64,000 nt of DNA, taken from Carboxylicivirga litoralis (GTDB lineage: Bacteria > Bacteroidota > Bacteroidia > Bacteroidales > Marinilabiliaceae). Of the stretch, positions 56,349 through 64,000 are shown piece after piece (the stretch's first letter is position 1; every line of letters begins with the position of its first letter). The stretch spans positions 1 through 64,000 of the forward strand of contig NZ_JAFMVC010000024.1 in assembly GCF_025499605.1 (NCBI RefSeq), written 5' to 3'. A program made the translations under genes and the position numbers. The notes under the pieces were generated by a model. It did no database searches. It was not told where the DNA came from and worked only from the letters and a program-made list of their open reading frames with translations.

Positions 56349-57827
56349 ATGACTTTTAAATTCAATCATTACCTCACTGTGTATATCATACTCACGTTGT
56401 TGTATTCGTTGACTACAAATACCTCTGCGCAGGAAGAAAAACAGAAATACTACCCTGAATCAGATCCGCTGGTTCTTGAGAAGCTGGAGCACTGGCAAGA
56501 TTTAAAGTTTGGGCTGATGATGCACTGGGGCATCTATTCGCAATGGGGCATCATCGAATCATGGTCCGTTTGTGGCGAAGATGAGGAATGGATTAAACGC
56601 TTTCGTAACAACGACAACTACGAACAATACAAAAAAGATTACTGGAACCTGCAAACCACCTTTAATCCAGTAAAATTCGCACCCGAAAAATGGACTAAAG
56701 CGGCAAAAAAAGCCGGAATGAAATACGTTGTGTTCACCACCAAGCACCACGATGGTTTTGCCATGTATGACACAAAATATTCCGATTTCAAAATTACGTC
56801 ACCCAATACGCCTTTCTATACCAACAAAAAAGCGGATGTCACTAAAGAGATCTTCAAAGAGTTCTCGAAAGAAGGTTTTATGATAGGTGCTTATTTCTCT
56901 AAGCCCGATTGGCATTCTCCCTATTTTTGGACCCCAGACAATGCCACCGCCGACCGCAATCCGAACTATTCAATTGAACGCTACCCTGAGCGCTGGAACC
57001 AATTCGTTGAATACACCCATAACCAGGTGGATGAGCTTATGACTAACTATGGACAAATCGATATTCTATGGTTAGATGGCGGCTGGGTGCAACCTTATAC
57101 TGAACAAGAGCTATGGGCCTATCGCAGCATGAAAGGCTTCAAACAATTTAACCTACAGAGTCAGGATTTAAAAATGAGTGAATTGGCCAGAAAGGCGCGA
57201 ATCAAACAACCGGGCTTAATTGTGGTTGATCGCGCTGTAGAAGGGCCTAACCAAAATTACATCACCCCTGAAAACCGAGTGCCTGATAAAGCACTGCTAG
57301 TGCCTTGGGAATCCTGTTTGACGGGTGCGATTGATGGCTGGTCATGGCGTGACATTAAGCAATACAAATCCACCCAACAGATCGTTCACACCCTGGTTGA
57401 TGTCGTATCCAAAGGAGGAAACCTGCTACTTAATATTGCACCGGATCCTAACGGCGAATGGGACGCGGAAGCCTTTAATCTTCTGGATGAAGTAGGTGAA
57501 TGGATGGACCTTAACAGTGAAGCTATTTACTTCACAAGGCCACTAGCTCCTTACAAGGAAGGAAAAGTAGCATTAACGCAAAACAGACATAACAACACCA
57601 TCTATGCCATCTACCTGGCAGACGAAAATGAAGAAGTAATGCCTTCCGAAATTTGGATGTCAACCTTTCAGCCAGATGAGCAGGCAAGCATCACACTACT
57701 TGGCTTTAAAGAACCACTTAAATGGCAAAAAGTTGGAACAGGTTTTAAAGTGATTATACCTAAGGATGCTCAAAAGAATCCTCCTTGCAAGCATGCCTGG
57801 GTGTTTAAAATAAGTACACAAAAATGA
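56349..57827 (+). CDS. Alpha-L-fucosidase, family GH29
   Basis: 492 residues with a signal peptide cut near NTSAQ. The barrel shows FGLMMHWGIYSQWG (His59-Trp60), VFTTKHHDGFAMYDT (substrate-binding His pair) and IDILWLDGGW, whose Asp243 is the likely nucleophile. GNLLLNIAPDPNGEW precedes a C-terminal beta domain. It removes terminal L-fucose from oligosaccharides, probably in the periplasm. It opens a plus-strand run with the BNR-type, GH3 and GH88 genes. Whether the fucose comes from the sulfated glycan implied by those genes or from fucosylated xyloglucan cannot be read here. Confidence 0.92.
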   Translation: MTFKFNHYLTVYIILTLLYSLTTNTSAQEEKQKYYPESDPLVLEKLEHWQDLKFGLMMHWGIYSQWGIIESWSVCGEDEEWIKRFRNNDNYEQYKKDYWNLQTTFNPVKFAPEKWTKAAKKAGMKYVVFTTKHHDGFAMYDTKYSDFKITSPNTPFYTNKKADVTKEIFKEFSKEGFMIGAYFSKPDWHSPYFWTPDNATADRNPNYSIERYPERWNQFVEYTHNQVDELMTNYGQIDILWLDGGWVQPYTEQELWAYRSMKGFKQFNLQSQDLKMSELARKARIKQPGLIVVDRAVEGPNQNYITPENRVPDKALLVPWESCLTGAIDGWSWRDIKQYKSTQQIVHTLVDVVSKGGNLLLNIAPDPNGEWDAEAFNLLDEVGEWMDLNSEAIYFTRPLAPYKEGKVALTQNRHNNTIYAIYLADENEEVMPSEIWMSTFQPDEQASITLLGFKEPLKWQKVGTGFKVIIPKDAQKNPPCKHAWVFKISTQK

Positions 57828-57956
57828 TGATTCACATTATAAATTCATTACGCCATATTATCACTATGACAATACCGTTAAACGGAAGTTGACGATAACA
57901 AGCGTACTCAGAATAGTGTAGATGTAAATTTTAATATAAGCCAAGTAAAATCATCG

Positions 57957-59297
57957 ATGAAGAATTTAAATCACCTAAACAAAATAGTTACAATGAAAAG
58001 CTTAATATTCACGGCTTGTATATTTCTTGTATTGACTACAATGAATGGACAAGAAAAAGAAATAAAGACACTAACATCCGATGGTGCCTGGTGTTGGTTC
58101 AGTAGTCCACGTGCCATCTATCGTCACAACGGCAAACCCGAAATTGTAACTGGCTGGATCACCAAAGACGGAGCACTTGAAGCAGGGCTGCTTAACCTAA
58201 AAAACAAGACCTCTCAAACACAAACCATTACTCCTAAGTTAGAAAAAGATGATCATGCAAATCCGGCATTTACAGAGTTATCTGATAAAGACGTACTAAT
58301 GGTATATACCAAACACTACGATCACAAGGTACGCATTAACCGCTTATCCGTAGATGAAACAAAACTAAACTTCTCCGAAACAAAAGAACACGACATCTAC
58401 GATGAGGCTGAACTCAAAAAATACCCCTACAAACGCGTAACGTATGCCAACCCTTTTATGCTGTCAAAAGAAAATAACCGCATATACTGTTTTGGCAGGT
58501 GGACTGGATATAAGCCCAATATTACATGGTCCGACGACGCTGGCGAGTCATTCGTAAAAAGCAAGGTATTCATAACAAACATCCCGTATGACGGCAACAA
58601 CCGCCCTTATGTATTGTATTACTCCGATGGAAAATCAAAAATTCATATTCTGTTTACAGATGGACACCCACGAAATGAACCAACCAACTCGGTATACTAT
58701 GCTTGTTATGAGAAAGGTGCTTTCTGGCGGGCTGATGCAACAAAAATATGTGACATGAATAACATCCCTTTTGAACCCAAAGATGCAACGGTAATCTATC
58801 AGGCTGATGAAGAAAATGGCAGAGCCTGGATATATGATATTGGTACCAATAAAAGAGGACACCCGGTGGTGTTATACGCCCGCTACCCCTATGAATCAAG
58901 CCATTTATATCATTATGCAGTATATAATGGTCAAAAATGGATTGACAACCAAATTTGCGACGCAGGCGGATGGTTCCCTCAAACCCCAGAAGGAAAGAAA
59001 GAGCCAGAACCACACTATTCTGCCGGCATGAGTCTAAATCCGGTTAAAACCAACACAGTCTATTTATCACGCAAGATTAATGGTGTGTTTGAAATTGAGA
59101 AACGTACCACGCACGATAACGGACTCACCTGGGACATTGAGGCCATCACCGAAAACTCTGAATTTGACAATGTAAGGCCAGTTGTACCCAAAAACATGAA
59201 GAGACGAGATACGCCGGTTGTGCTATGGATGACCAATAAAAAATACATCCACTACACTAATTATGAAACACAGATTAACTACCTAATAGATAAGTAA
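57957..59297 (+). CDS. Secreted BNR-repeat (BNR_4-like) beta-propeller protein
   Basis: 446 residues. An internal Met at 57993 begins a compact signal peptide (MKSLIFTACIFLVLTTMNGQ) and may be the true start. DGAWCWFSSPRAIY near the N-terminus and repeated strand patterns such as ITWSDDAGESF and TTHDNGLTWDIE, which are Asp-box-like, indicate a propeller of the BNR_4 type. Homologues often accompany GH29, GH88/GH105 and sulfatase genes. Some related propellers are polysaccharide lyases or glycosidases, but no catalytic residue can be assigned here. It lies 129 bp after the GH29 and 26 bp before the GH3. Confidence 0.75.
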   Translation: MKNLNHLNKIVTMKSLIFTACIFLVLTTMNGQEKEIKTLTSDGAWCWFSSPRAIYRHNGKPEIVTGWITKDGALEAGLLNLKNKTSQTQTITPKLEKDDHANPAFTELSDKDVLMVYTKHYDHKVRINRLSVDETKLNFSETKEHDIYDEAELKKYPYKRVTYANPFMLSKENNRIYCFGRWTGYKPNITWSDDAGESFVKSKVFITNIPYDGNNRPYVLYYSDGKSKIHILFTDGHPRNEPTNSVYYACYEKGAFWRADATKICDMNNIPFEPKDATVIYQADEENGRAWIYDIGTNKRGHPVVLYARYPYESSHLYHYAVYNGQKWIDNQICDAGGWFPQTPEGKKEPEPHYSAGMSLNPVKTNTVYLSRKINGVFEIEKRTTHDNGLTWDIEAITENSEFDNVRPVVPKNMKRRDTPVVLWMTNKKYIHYTNYETQINYLIDK

Positions 59298-59323
59298 GCA
59301 GTACTAATGGTAAAACACACCCT

Positions 59324-61741
59324 ATGAAAGTTAATTATCTACCAATATTAATTATAGCAGCATTGATGGCTTTAGGCTGGACTTCTAAATCGAATAAACC
59401 GCAAGCTAGCAGTACAGTTAAGACCATTTACCATAAAAAATGGATTGACTTCAACAAAAATGGGCAAAAGGACATCTACGAAGACCCAAGTCTGTCAATA
59501 GAGTCACGTGTGGAAGATTTACTTTCTCAAATGACCATGGAGGAAAAAACCTGCCAGATGGTGACACTTTACGGCTATGGACGAGTAGCCAAAGATGAAC
59601 TACCAACGTCAGGCTGGAAACAGGAGCTTTGGAAAGATGGCCTTGGTAATATTGATGAAGCATCCAACGGTGTTTCATCAAAAGCTCAATATGCTTATCC
59701 ACATAGTAAGCATGTGTGGGCACTAAATGAGATTCAGAAGTTTTTTGTTGAAGAAACACGACTTGGCATACCGGTGGAATTCACCAACGAAGGTATCCGT
59801 GGCTTGAACCACATTAAAGCAACCTCATTTCCAGCTCAGATTGGTATTGGTTGTACCTGGAACAAAGATCTGGTTCATCAAATTGGCAAATGTATTGGCA
59901 GCGAAGGTTACGCTTTAGGCTACAACAACATCTATTCACCGGTGCTTGATGTGGCACGCGATCAACGCTGGGGGCGAATCGTAGAGAGTTTTGGCGAAGA
60001 TCCCTTCCTGGTTTCGGAGTATGGCATCAACCTGGTGAATGGATTGAAATCACAAGGTGTTGTTAGCACGCTGAAACATTTCGCCGTTTACTCCGCTCCC
60101 AAAGGCGGGCGCGACGGCAATGTACGTCTCGACCCACACATTGCACCACGTGAGATGCACCAAATCTATTTGTATCCATTTAAACGCACCATTCAGGAGT
60201 CGGAAGTATTGGGCATTATGAGTTCCTACAACGACTACGATGGCATACCTGTTTCGGCAAGTCCGTATTTTTTAACTGACCTGCTGCGTCAGCAATACGG
60301 TTTCAAAGGCTATGTGGTATCCGACAGCGATGCGGTCATCTGGATTTACAGCCGACACAAAGTTGCCGACACGTACAAAGAAGCCGTTCGTCAGTCGGTA
60401 GAAGCAGGCCTGAATGTGCGTACCACCTTTAATCATCCCGAAAATTTTGTCAATCCCTTGCGCGAACTGATTAATGACAAACAACTATCAATGGAGGTAA
60501 TTAACCAGCGTGTCAAGGACGTCTTGTATGTGAAGTTCAGAGAAGGGTTATTCGATGCGCCTTACCGCGATGAGAAAAAAGTTGATGATATTGTTCGTTC
60601 TGAAGCCCATTTAAACCTAGCATTAAAGACCTCGCGTGAGTCCATCGTTTTACTAAAGAACGAGAACAGCGCCCTTCCTCTTAACAGAGACCAAATAAGT
60701 AAGATTTTGGTGTGTGGCCCCAATGCAAACGCTAAGAAGAGCTCTATCAGCCGATACGGGGCTTTGGGCGTAGATATTATTTCTCCACTGGAAGGCATTC
60801 GTGCATATGCCAAGGATAAGATGGATGTTGATTACGCTTTAGGCTGTGAAATAGTTGACAAGGAATGGCCTTACTCTGAGATACTACCTCAGTCAATAAC
60901 ATCAGAAGAACAAAGCTTAATTGACGAAGCTGTGAATAAAGCACAATCGGCCGATGTAATCATAGCAGTATTAGGGGAAGATGAACGCATGGTTGGCGAA
61001 AACCTTTCCCGCACCTCGTTGGATTTGCCGGGTCGTCAGAATCAACTGCTAAAAGCATTGATAGAAACTGGAAAACCGGTTATTACGGTGCTAATCAACG
61101 GTCGTCCTTTATCTGTTAACTATGCCGATAAGCACAGCAAAGCCATACTAACGGCCTGGTTTCCGGGTGAATTTGGCGGACAAGCGCTGGCCGATGTACT
61201 GTTTGGCGAATACAATCCGGGAGGCAAACTATCAACAACCTGGCCAGCTACAGTTGGTCAGATACCCATCAACTTCCCCTACAAACCGTTCTCGCAAGCA
61301 GGTCAATTTCAGAAAGGGCCTCATGGCACAGGCAAAAGCCGTATTGTGGCTCCATTATATCCCTTCGGACATGGACTGTCATACTCTAACTTCACCTACT
61401 CTAACCTTCAGGTTGACAACCAAATGACCACAACAAAAGGCGAAGTAACAATCAGTTTCGAAATTACCAACGATAGTGACTATGCCGGCGATGAAGTGCC
61501 TCAACTCTATTTTGAGGATACCTACAGCTCGGTCATCACCTACCAATGGCAATTGCGAGGGTTTGACCGCATACACCTTGCTCCTGGAGAAACCAGGCAG
61601 ATTAGCTTTACGCTCAAACCTGAGCATCTGACGCTGCTAAATAACGAAATGCAGGAAGTAACGGAGCCTGGCCTATTCAATATAGCCATCGGTGCTTCAT
61701 CACAGGACATCCGTTTGAAAGGGGAATTTACAATTGAATAA
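59324..61741 (+). CDS. Glycoside hydrolase family 3 (beta-glycosidase)
   Basis: 805 residues with an N-terminal hydrophobic export signal. Before the barrel, an EF-hand-like loop (DFNKNGQKDIYEDP, about 42-55) may bind calcium. The GH3 barrel has GIPVEFTNEGIRGLN, VLDVARDQRWGRIVESFGEDP, STLKHFAVYSAP and YVVSDSDAV, whose Asp334 is the likely nucleophile. The alpha/beta sandwich has SIVLLKNENSALPL and VIIAVLGEDERMVGENLSR, and a fibronectin-like C-terminal domain follows. Specificity is beta-glucosidase or beta-xylosidase. In ulvan-type clusters GH3 proteins of this kind are beta-xylosidases, but the substrate here is inference. Confidence 0.93.
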   Translation: MKVNYLPILIIAALMALGWTSKSNKPQASSTVKTIYHKKWIDFNKNGQKDIYEDPSLSIESRVEDLLSQMTMEEKTCQMVTLYGYGRVAKDELPTSGWKQELWKDGLGNIDEASNGVSSKAQYAYPHSKHVWALNEIQKFFVEETRLGIPVEFTNEGIRGLNHIKATSFPAQIGIGCTWNKDLVHQIGKCIGSEGYALGYNNIYSPVLDVARDQRWGRIVESFGEDPFLVSEYGINLVNGLKSQGVVSTLKHFAVYSAPKGGRDGNVRLDPHIAPREMHQIYLYPFKRTIQESEVLGIMSSYNDYDGIPVSASPYFLTDLLRQQYGFKGYVVSDSDAVIWIYSRHKVADTYKEAVRQSVEAGLNVRTTFNHPENFVNPLRELINDKQLSMEVINQRVKDVLYVKFREGLFDAPYRDEKKVDDIVRSEAHLNLALKTSRESIVLLKNENSALPLNRDQISKILVCGPNANAKKSSISRYGALGVDIISPLEGIRAYAKDKMDVDYALGCEIVDKEWPYSEILPQSITSEEQSLIDEAVNKAQSADVIIAVLGEDERMVGENLSRTSLDLPGRQNQLLKALIETGKPVITVLINGRPLSVNYADKHSKAILTAWFPGEFGGQALADVLFGEYNPGGKLSTTWPATVGQIPINFPYKPFSQAGQFQKGPHGTGKSRIVAPLYPFGHGLSYSNFTYSNLQVDNQMTTTKGEVTISFEITNDSDYAGDEVPQLYFEDTYSSVITYQWQLRGFDRIHLAPGETRQISFTLKPEHLTLLNNEMQEVTEPGLFNIAIGASSQDIRLKGEFTIE

Positions 61742-61783
61742 TCAACAGAAATTATTCGACAATCAGATCCATAAAGAATCATT

Positions 61784-63013
61784 ATGAAACAACTATTTAT
61801 CCTATTTGCAGCAATTATTTTAATCGTGTTACAAAGCTGTTGTAACACCGACAAAGCATTTATTGAAGACAATGTACAATTTGCCGAACAGCAATTAAAT
61901 AATGCTGTGAATGCCATTGAAAAAGACGGCAAGTTTCCGCGTTCCATTAAAAAGGACAGGACAGTAGGTTTTGTTGGCGCCTACGACTGGACAAGTGGTT
62001 TTTTTCCGGGAAGCTTGTGGTATTTGTACGAGCTAAGCGGCAACGAACAGTGGAAGCAGGAAGCTCAACGCACCACACATTGGCTGGAAAAAATACAACA
62101 TTTCACAGGTAACCACGATATTGGATTTATGCTCAGCTGTAGTTATGGGAATGGCTTTCGTCTAACCAACAACCCTGATTACCAAACGATTCTCATCAAT
62201 GGTGCAGAGTCTTTAAGCACACGCTATGACAGCATCACAAAGGTCATTCGCTCTTGGGATTTTAAAGGAGGGACCAAAGATGGTCACGTCTGGCAGTATC
62301 CTGTTATTATCGACAATATGATGAACCTCGAATTACTCTTCCTGGCTAGTGACTTCTCTGGTAATGAGAAGTATCGCAACATCGCTATTCAACATGCTAA
62401 CACCACCATTAAAAATCACTTCAGAGATGACTTTAGCACCTACCATGTGGTCGATTACGATACAATTTCAGGAGCAATAAGGGGTCGCTACACACATCAG
62501 GGCCTCTCACATGAATCCTCATGGGCCAGAGGACAGGCCTGGGGTCTTTATGGTTACACCATGTGTGCCCGCGAAACTGGTGATGCCAGTTTTCTACAAC
62601 AGGCCGAGCACATCGCTGATTACATCATGCATCACCCCAACCTGCCCGCTGATAAAGTACCACTATGGGATTATCATGCTAAGGACACGACTTTTTATCC
62701 GACATGGATTGAGAAGCTGCCTCCTTTAACTGAAGCATGGCGCGATGCATCGGCCGCCACCATTACCTGTGCGGCGCTATTCGACCTTAGTCAGTTAAGT
62801 GAAACAAAAGGTGCTGACTACTACCAGTTTGCTGAACGGCTTCTACACAATCTGAGCCAGCACTACCGTTCAACTAGTAACAAGTATTTTGTTTTGGAGC
62901 ACAGTGTTGGTAACCTGCCATCGAATTCGGAGGTTGATGTGCCGATTAACTATGCCGATTATTACTACCTCGAAGCATTGGTGAAATTCAAAAATCTGAC
63001 ATCAAGCAAATAG
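61784..63013 (+). CDS. Unsaturated glucuronyl hydrolase, family GH88
   Basis: 409 residues, a lipoprotein (lipobox VLQSC, Cys19). The (alpha/alpha)6 barrel shows YDWTSGFFPGSLWYLYELSG, GNHDIGFMLSCSYGNG (Asp112) and VIIDNMMNLELL (Asp177). The two aspartates match the pair that hydrates the double bond in GH88 enzymes. WARGQAWGLYGYTMCARETGD is a further hallmark. It releases unsaturated uronic acid from the non-reducing end of oligosaccharides made by a polysaccharide lyase. No recognised lyase is in the window. It is the last gene of the plus-strand run, followed by a terminator. Confidence 0.94.
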   Translation: MKQLFILFAAIILIVLQSCCNTDKAFIEDNVQFAEQQLNNAVNAIEKDGKFPRSIKKDRTVGFVGAYDWTSGFFPGSLWYLYELSGNEQWKQEAQRTTHWLEKIQHFTGNHDIGFMLSCSYGNGFRLTNNPDYQTILINGAESLSTRYDSITKVIRSWDFKGGTKDGHVWQYPVIIDNMMNLELLFLASDFSGNEKYRNIAIQHANTTIKNHFRDDFSTYHVVDYDTISGAIRGRYTHQGLSHESSWARGQAWGLYGYTMCARETGDASFLQQAEHIADYIMHHPNLPADKVPLWDYHAKDTTFYPTWIEKLPPLTEAWRDASAATITCAALFDLSQLSETKGADYYQFAERLLHNLSQHYRSTSNKYFVLEHSVGNLPSNSEVDVPINYADYYYLEALVKFKNLTSSK

Positions 63014-63021
63014 TCGTATCA

Positions 63022-63048
63022 AAGGAGGGTCGACGCCCTCCTTACTTT
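63022..63048 (+). terminator. Terminator of the GH29-GH88 operon
   Basis: AAGGAGGG (63022-63029) pairs with CCCTCCTT (63036-63043) around TCGACG, followed by ACTTTCT. The U-run is modest. It lies 8 bp after the GH88 stop. Confidence 0.75.
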
Positions 63049-63166
63049 CTAGAAACTGTTTAAGTTTTATCCATATTTCTATCTGCTTCGATTTTTTTAC
63101 TAGTTCCACCTAAATCACAGGTGACACCCTGTACAACTGATTACAAACTGGAGCAATCAATTAATT

Positions 63167-63292
63167 ATACCAAATGTATTACAAAATGACCCTTGATCAT
63201 TTTGCTAATTACATTGGTTAATGCCGATACATTATCAAAGTGACTTTTAAAGCGAAGCGCTATAAAGGCGCATTTTGATTAGTAAACGGTAT
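63167..63292. repeat. Imperfect inverted-repeat element near the sulfatase end
   Basis: ATACCAAATGTATTACAAAA-type text at 63167-63191 and its diverged reverse complement at 63268-63292 share ATACC and CAAAATG at equal offsets. Inside, CAAAATGA/TCATTTTG (63182-63204) forms a hairpin and AGCGCT a palindrome. About 126 bp with diverged inverted ends suggests a MITE-like or other dispersed element. No transposase is present. Confidence 0.3.
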
Positions 63293-63328
63293 TAGGTGAT
63301 TGAATTTAGAGTTATTATCACTCAATAA

Positions 63329-64000
63329 TTATTTATCAATTACTTTCATATATGCATTTACTTCCTTACGCCAATTTTCCAAACGCTTTAATAAAATTCC
63401 AACCCTCTCAGTCTTTACATCCGCTATATTATTTTGCTCCTCTAAATCAATTGATAAATCATATAACTCCACTCGTTTTTCATCATAAAAATCAATGAGC
63501 TTATAATTATCAAGCCTGATAGCTGAGCAGTTTATATCGCCTGTTGCATGCGGTCGGCTGACCGGTGAGTGCCAAAAGATAGCCCTGTCAGAATACTGTT
63601 GCTCATTCTCTTTAATGGCAGGAACAAAGCTTCTTCCATCTTTATGAGCTTCAGGCAACAAATCAGCACCTGCCATCTCAAGCATAGTTGGAAAAAAGTC
63701 AGTACCGATAATGACACTGCTATTTATGAAACCTGCTTCGGTAATACCAGGCCAGCTAACGATCATGGGTTCACGCACGCCACCCTCGTACAAATGCCCT
63801 TTTCCGGCATGCAGTGGTTGATTAGATGTAGCCACCCGGCGTGGATTAAAACCCCTGTTTGACAAACCTCCATTATCTGAGAAAAAGATGACAATTGTAT
63901 TCTCTGTTTCTCCCATCTCATCAACAGTATTCAGAAGACGCCCTAAACTTTCATCCATGCTGTATATTAAAGCGGCATATTCTGGATCGTTTTGATGCAT
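63329..64000 (-). CDS. Sulfatase (arylsulfatase family S1), C-terminal part
   Basis: The last 223 residues of a type I sulfatase; the 5' part, with the C/S-x-P-x-R active-site motif, lies beyond the right edge. VIFFSDNGG carries the metal-binding Asp-Asn of the alkaline-phosphatase fold. LHAGKGHLYEGGVREPMIVSWPG contains the conserved Lys and Gly-rich turn, and IGTDFFPTMLEMAG is typical of family S1. The C-terminal LYDLSIDLEEQNNIAD closes the fold. It would remove sulfate esters from a polysaccharide, in keeping with the GH88 cluster it faces. The Met at 64000 is internal. Confidence 0.93.
   Translation of the reverse strand: MHQNDPEYAALIYSMDESLGRLLNTVDEMGETENTIVIFFSDNGGLSNRGFNPRRVATSNQPLHAGKGHLYEGGVREPMIVSWPGITEAGFINSSVIIGTDFFPTMLEMAGADLLPEAHKDGRSFVPAIKENEQQYSDRAIFWHSPVSRPHATGDINCSAIRLDNYKLIDFYDEKRVELYDLSIDLEEQNNIADVKTERVGILLKRLENWRKEVNAYMKVIDK

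Larger units (their letters stand above)
63014..63328. other. Spacer between GH88 and the sulfatase
   Basis: 315 bp between convergent genes. A terminator lies at 63022-63048. An imperfect inverted-repeat element spans 63167-63292. Nothing else is recognisable. Confidence 0.5.

Noticed and set aside
1-64000. tRNA, rRNA, transposase, integrase or prophage genes
   Set aside because: None could be recognised by reading both strands. Short tRNAs could still be missed without a covariance search.

Overview
The window looks like the chromosome of a Bacteroidota member, probably an environmental or marine Bacteroidales/Marinilabiliales-type bacterium. Seen directly: two SusC/SusD outer-membrane uptake pairs, a one-protein hybrid two-component system (HTCS), many lipoprotein signal peptides with acidic residues after the cysteine, a short primary sigma factor, and TAnnTTTG -7 boxes at plausible distances from several genes. 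The DNA is AT-rich. The finer placement is inference.

Layout. 1-14246 (all minus strand) is a polysaccharide utilisation locus: SusC2-SusD2, a strong terminator, then SusC1-SusD1, a surface glycan-binding lipoprotein, a BACON-GH5 endoglucanase and a GH31 cut by the left edge. The last five resemble the xyloglucan locus of Bacteroides ovatus, so xyloglucan is the favoured substrate. 14741-18461 holds two radical-SAM tRNA methylthiotransferases and a ferredoxin-NADP reductase-like protein. 18748-22824 is an HTCS regulator, the likely sensor for the locus. 22919-25577 is a two-gene lipid operon (acyltransferase, acyl-CoA ligase). 25751-34392 holds a SWIM/SNF2 helicase, a small unknown membrane protein and purL, with a 42-bp tandem repeat array between the first two.

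34732-46619 is mostly housekeeping: galM, a TPR protein, a second acyl-CoA ligase overlapping cutC, an outer-membrane barrel with a very basic tail, uvrB, the primary sigma factor, an HtrA protease and dapF. 46677-50947 pairs a fused trehalose-6-phosphate synthase/phosphatase with a divergent GH15 hydrolase. Then come ferritin, a three-gene propionyl-CoA-type carboxylase operon and an ExbD.

56349-63013 is a second carbohydrate cluster on the plus strand: GH29 fucosidase, BNR-type propeller protein, GH3 and GH88 unsaturated uronyl hydrolase, facing a sulfatase cut by the right edge. This set points to a sulfated, uronic-acid-containing polysaccharide first opened by a lyase that is not in the window.

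No tRNA, rRNA, CRISPR array, transposase or prophage was seen. Most genes belong to known families. The least explained items are non-coding: the 42-bp array, a palindrome shared by both susC upstream regions, heptamer repeats next to the miaB-like start codon, structured elements at 16.1 and 63.2 kb, and the purL-galM spacer. Among proteins they are the three-module glycan-binding lipoprotein, the basic-tailed barrel and the BNR-type protein.
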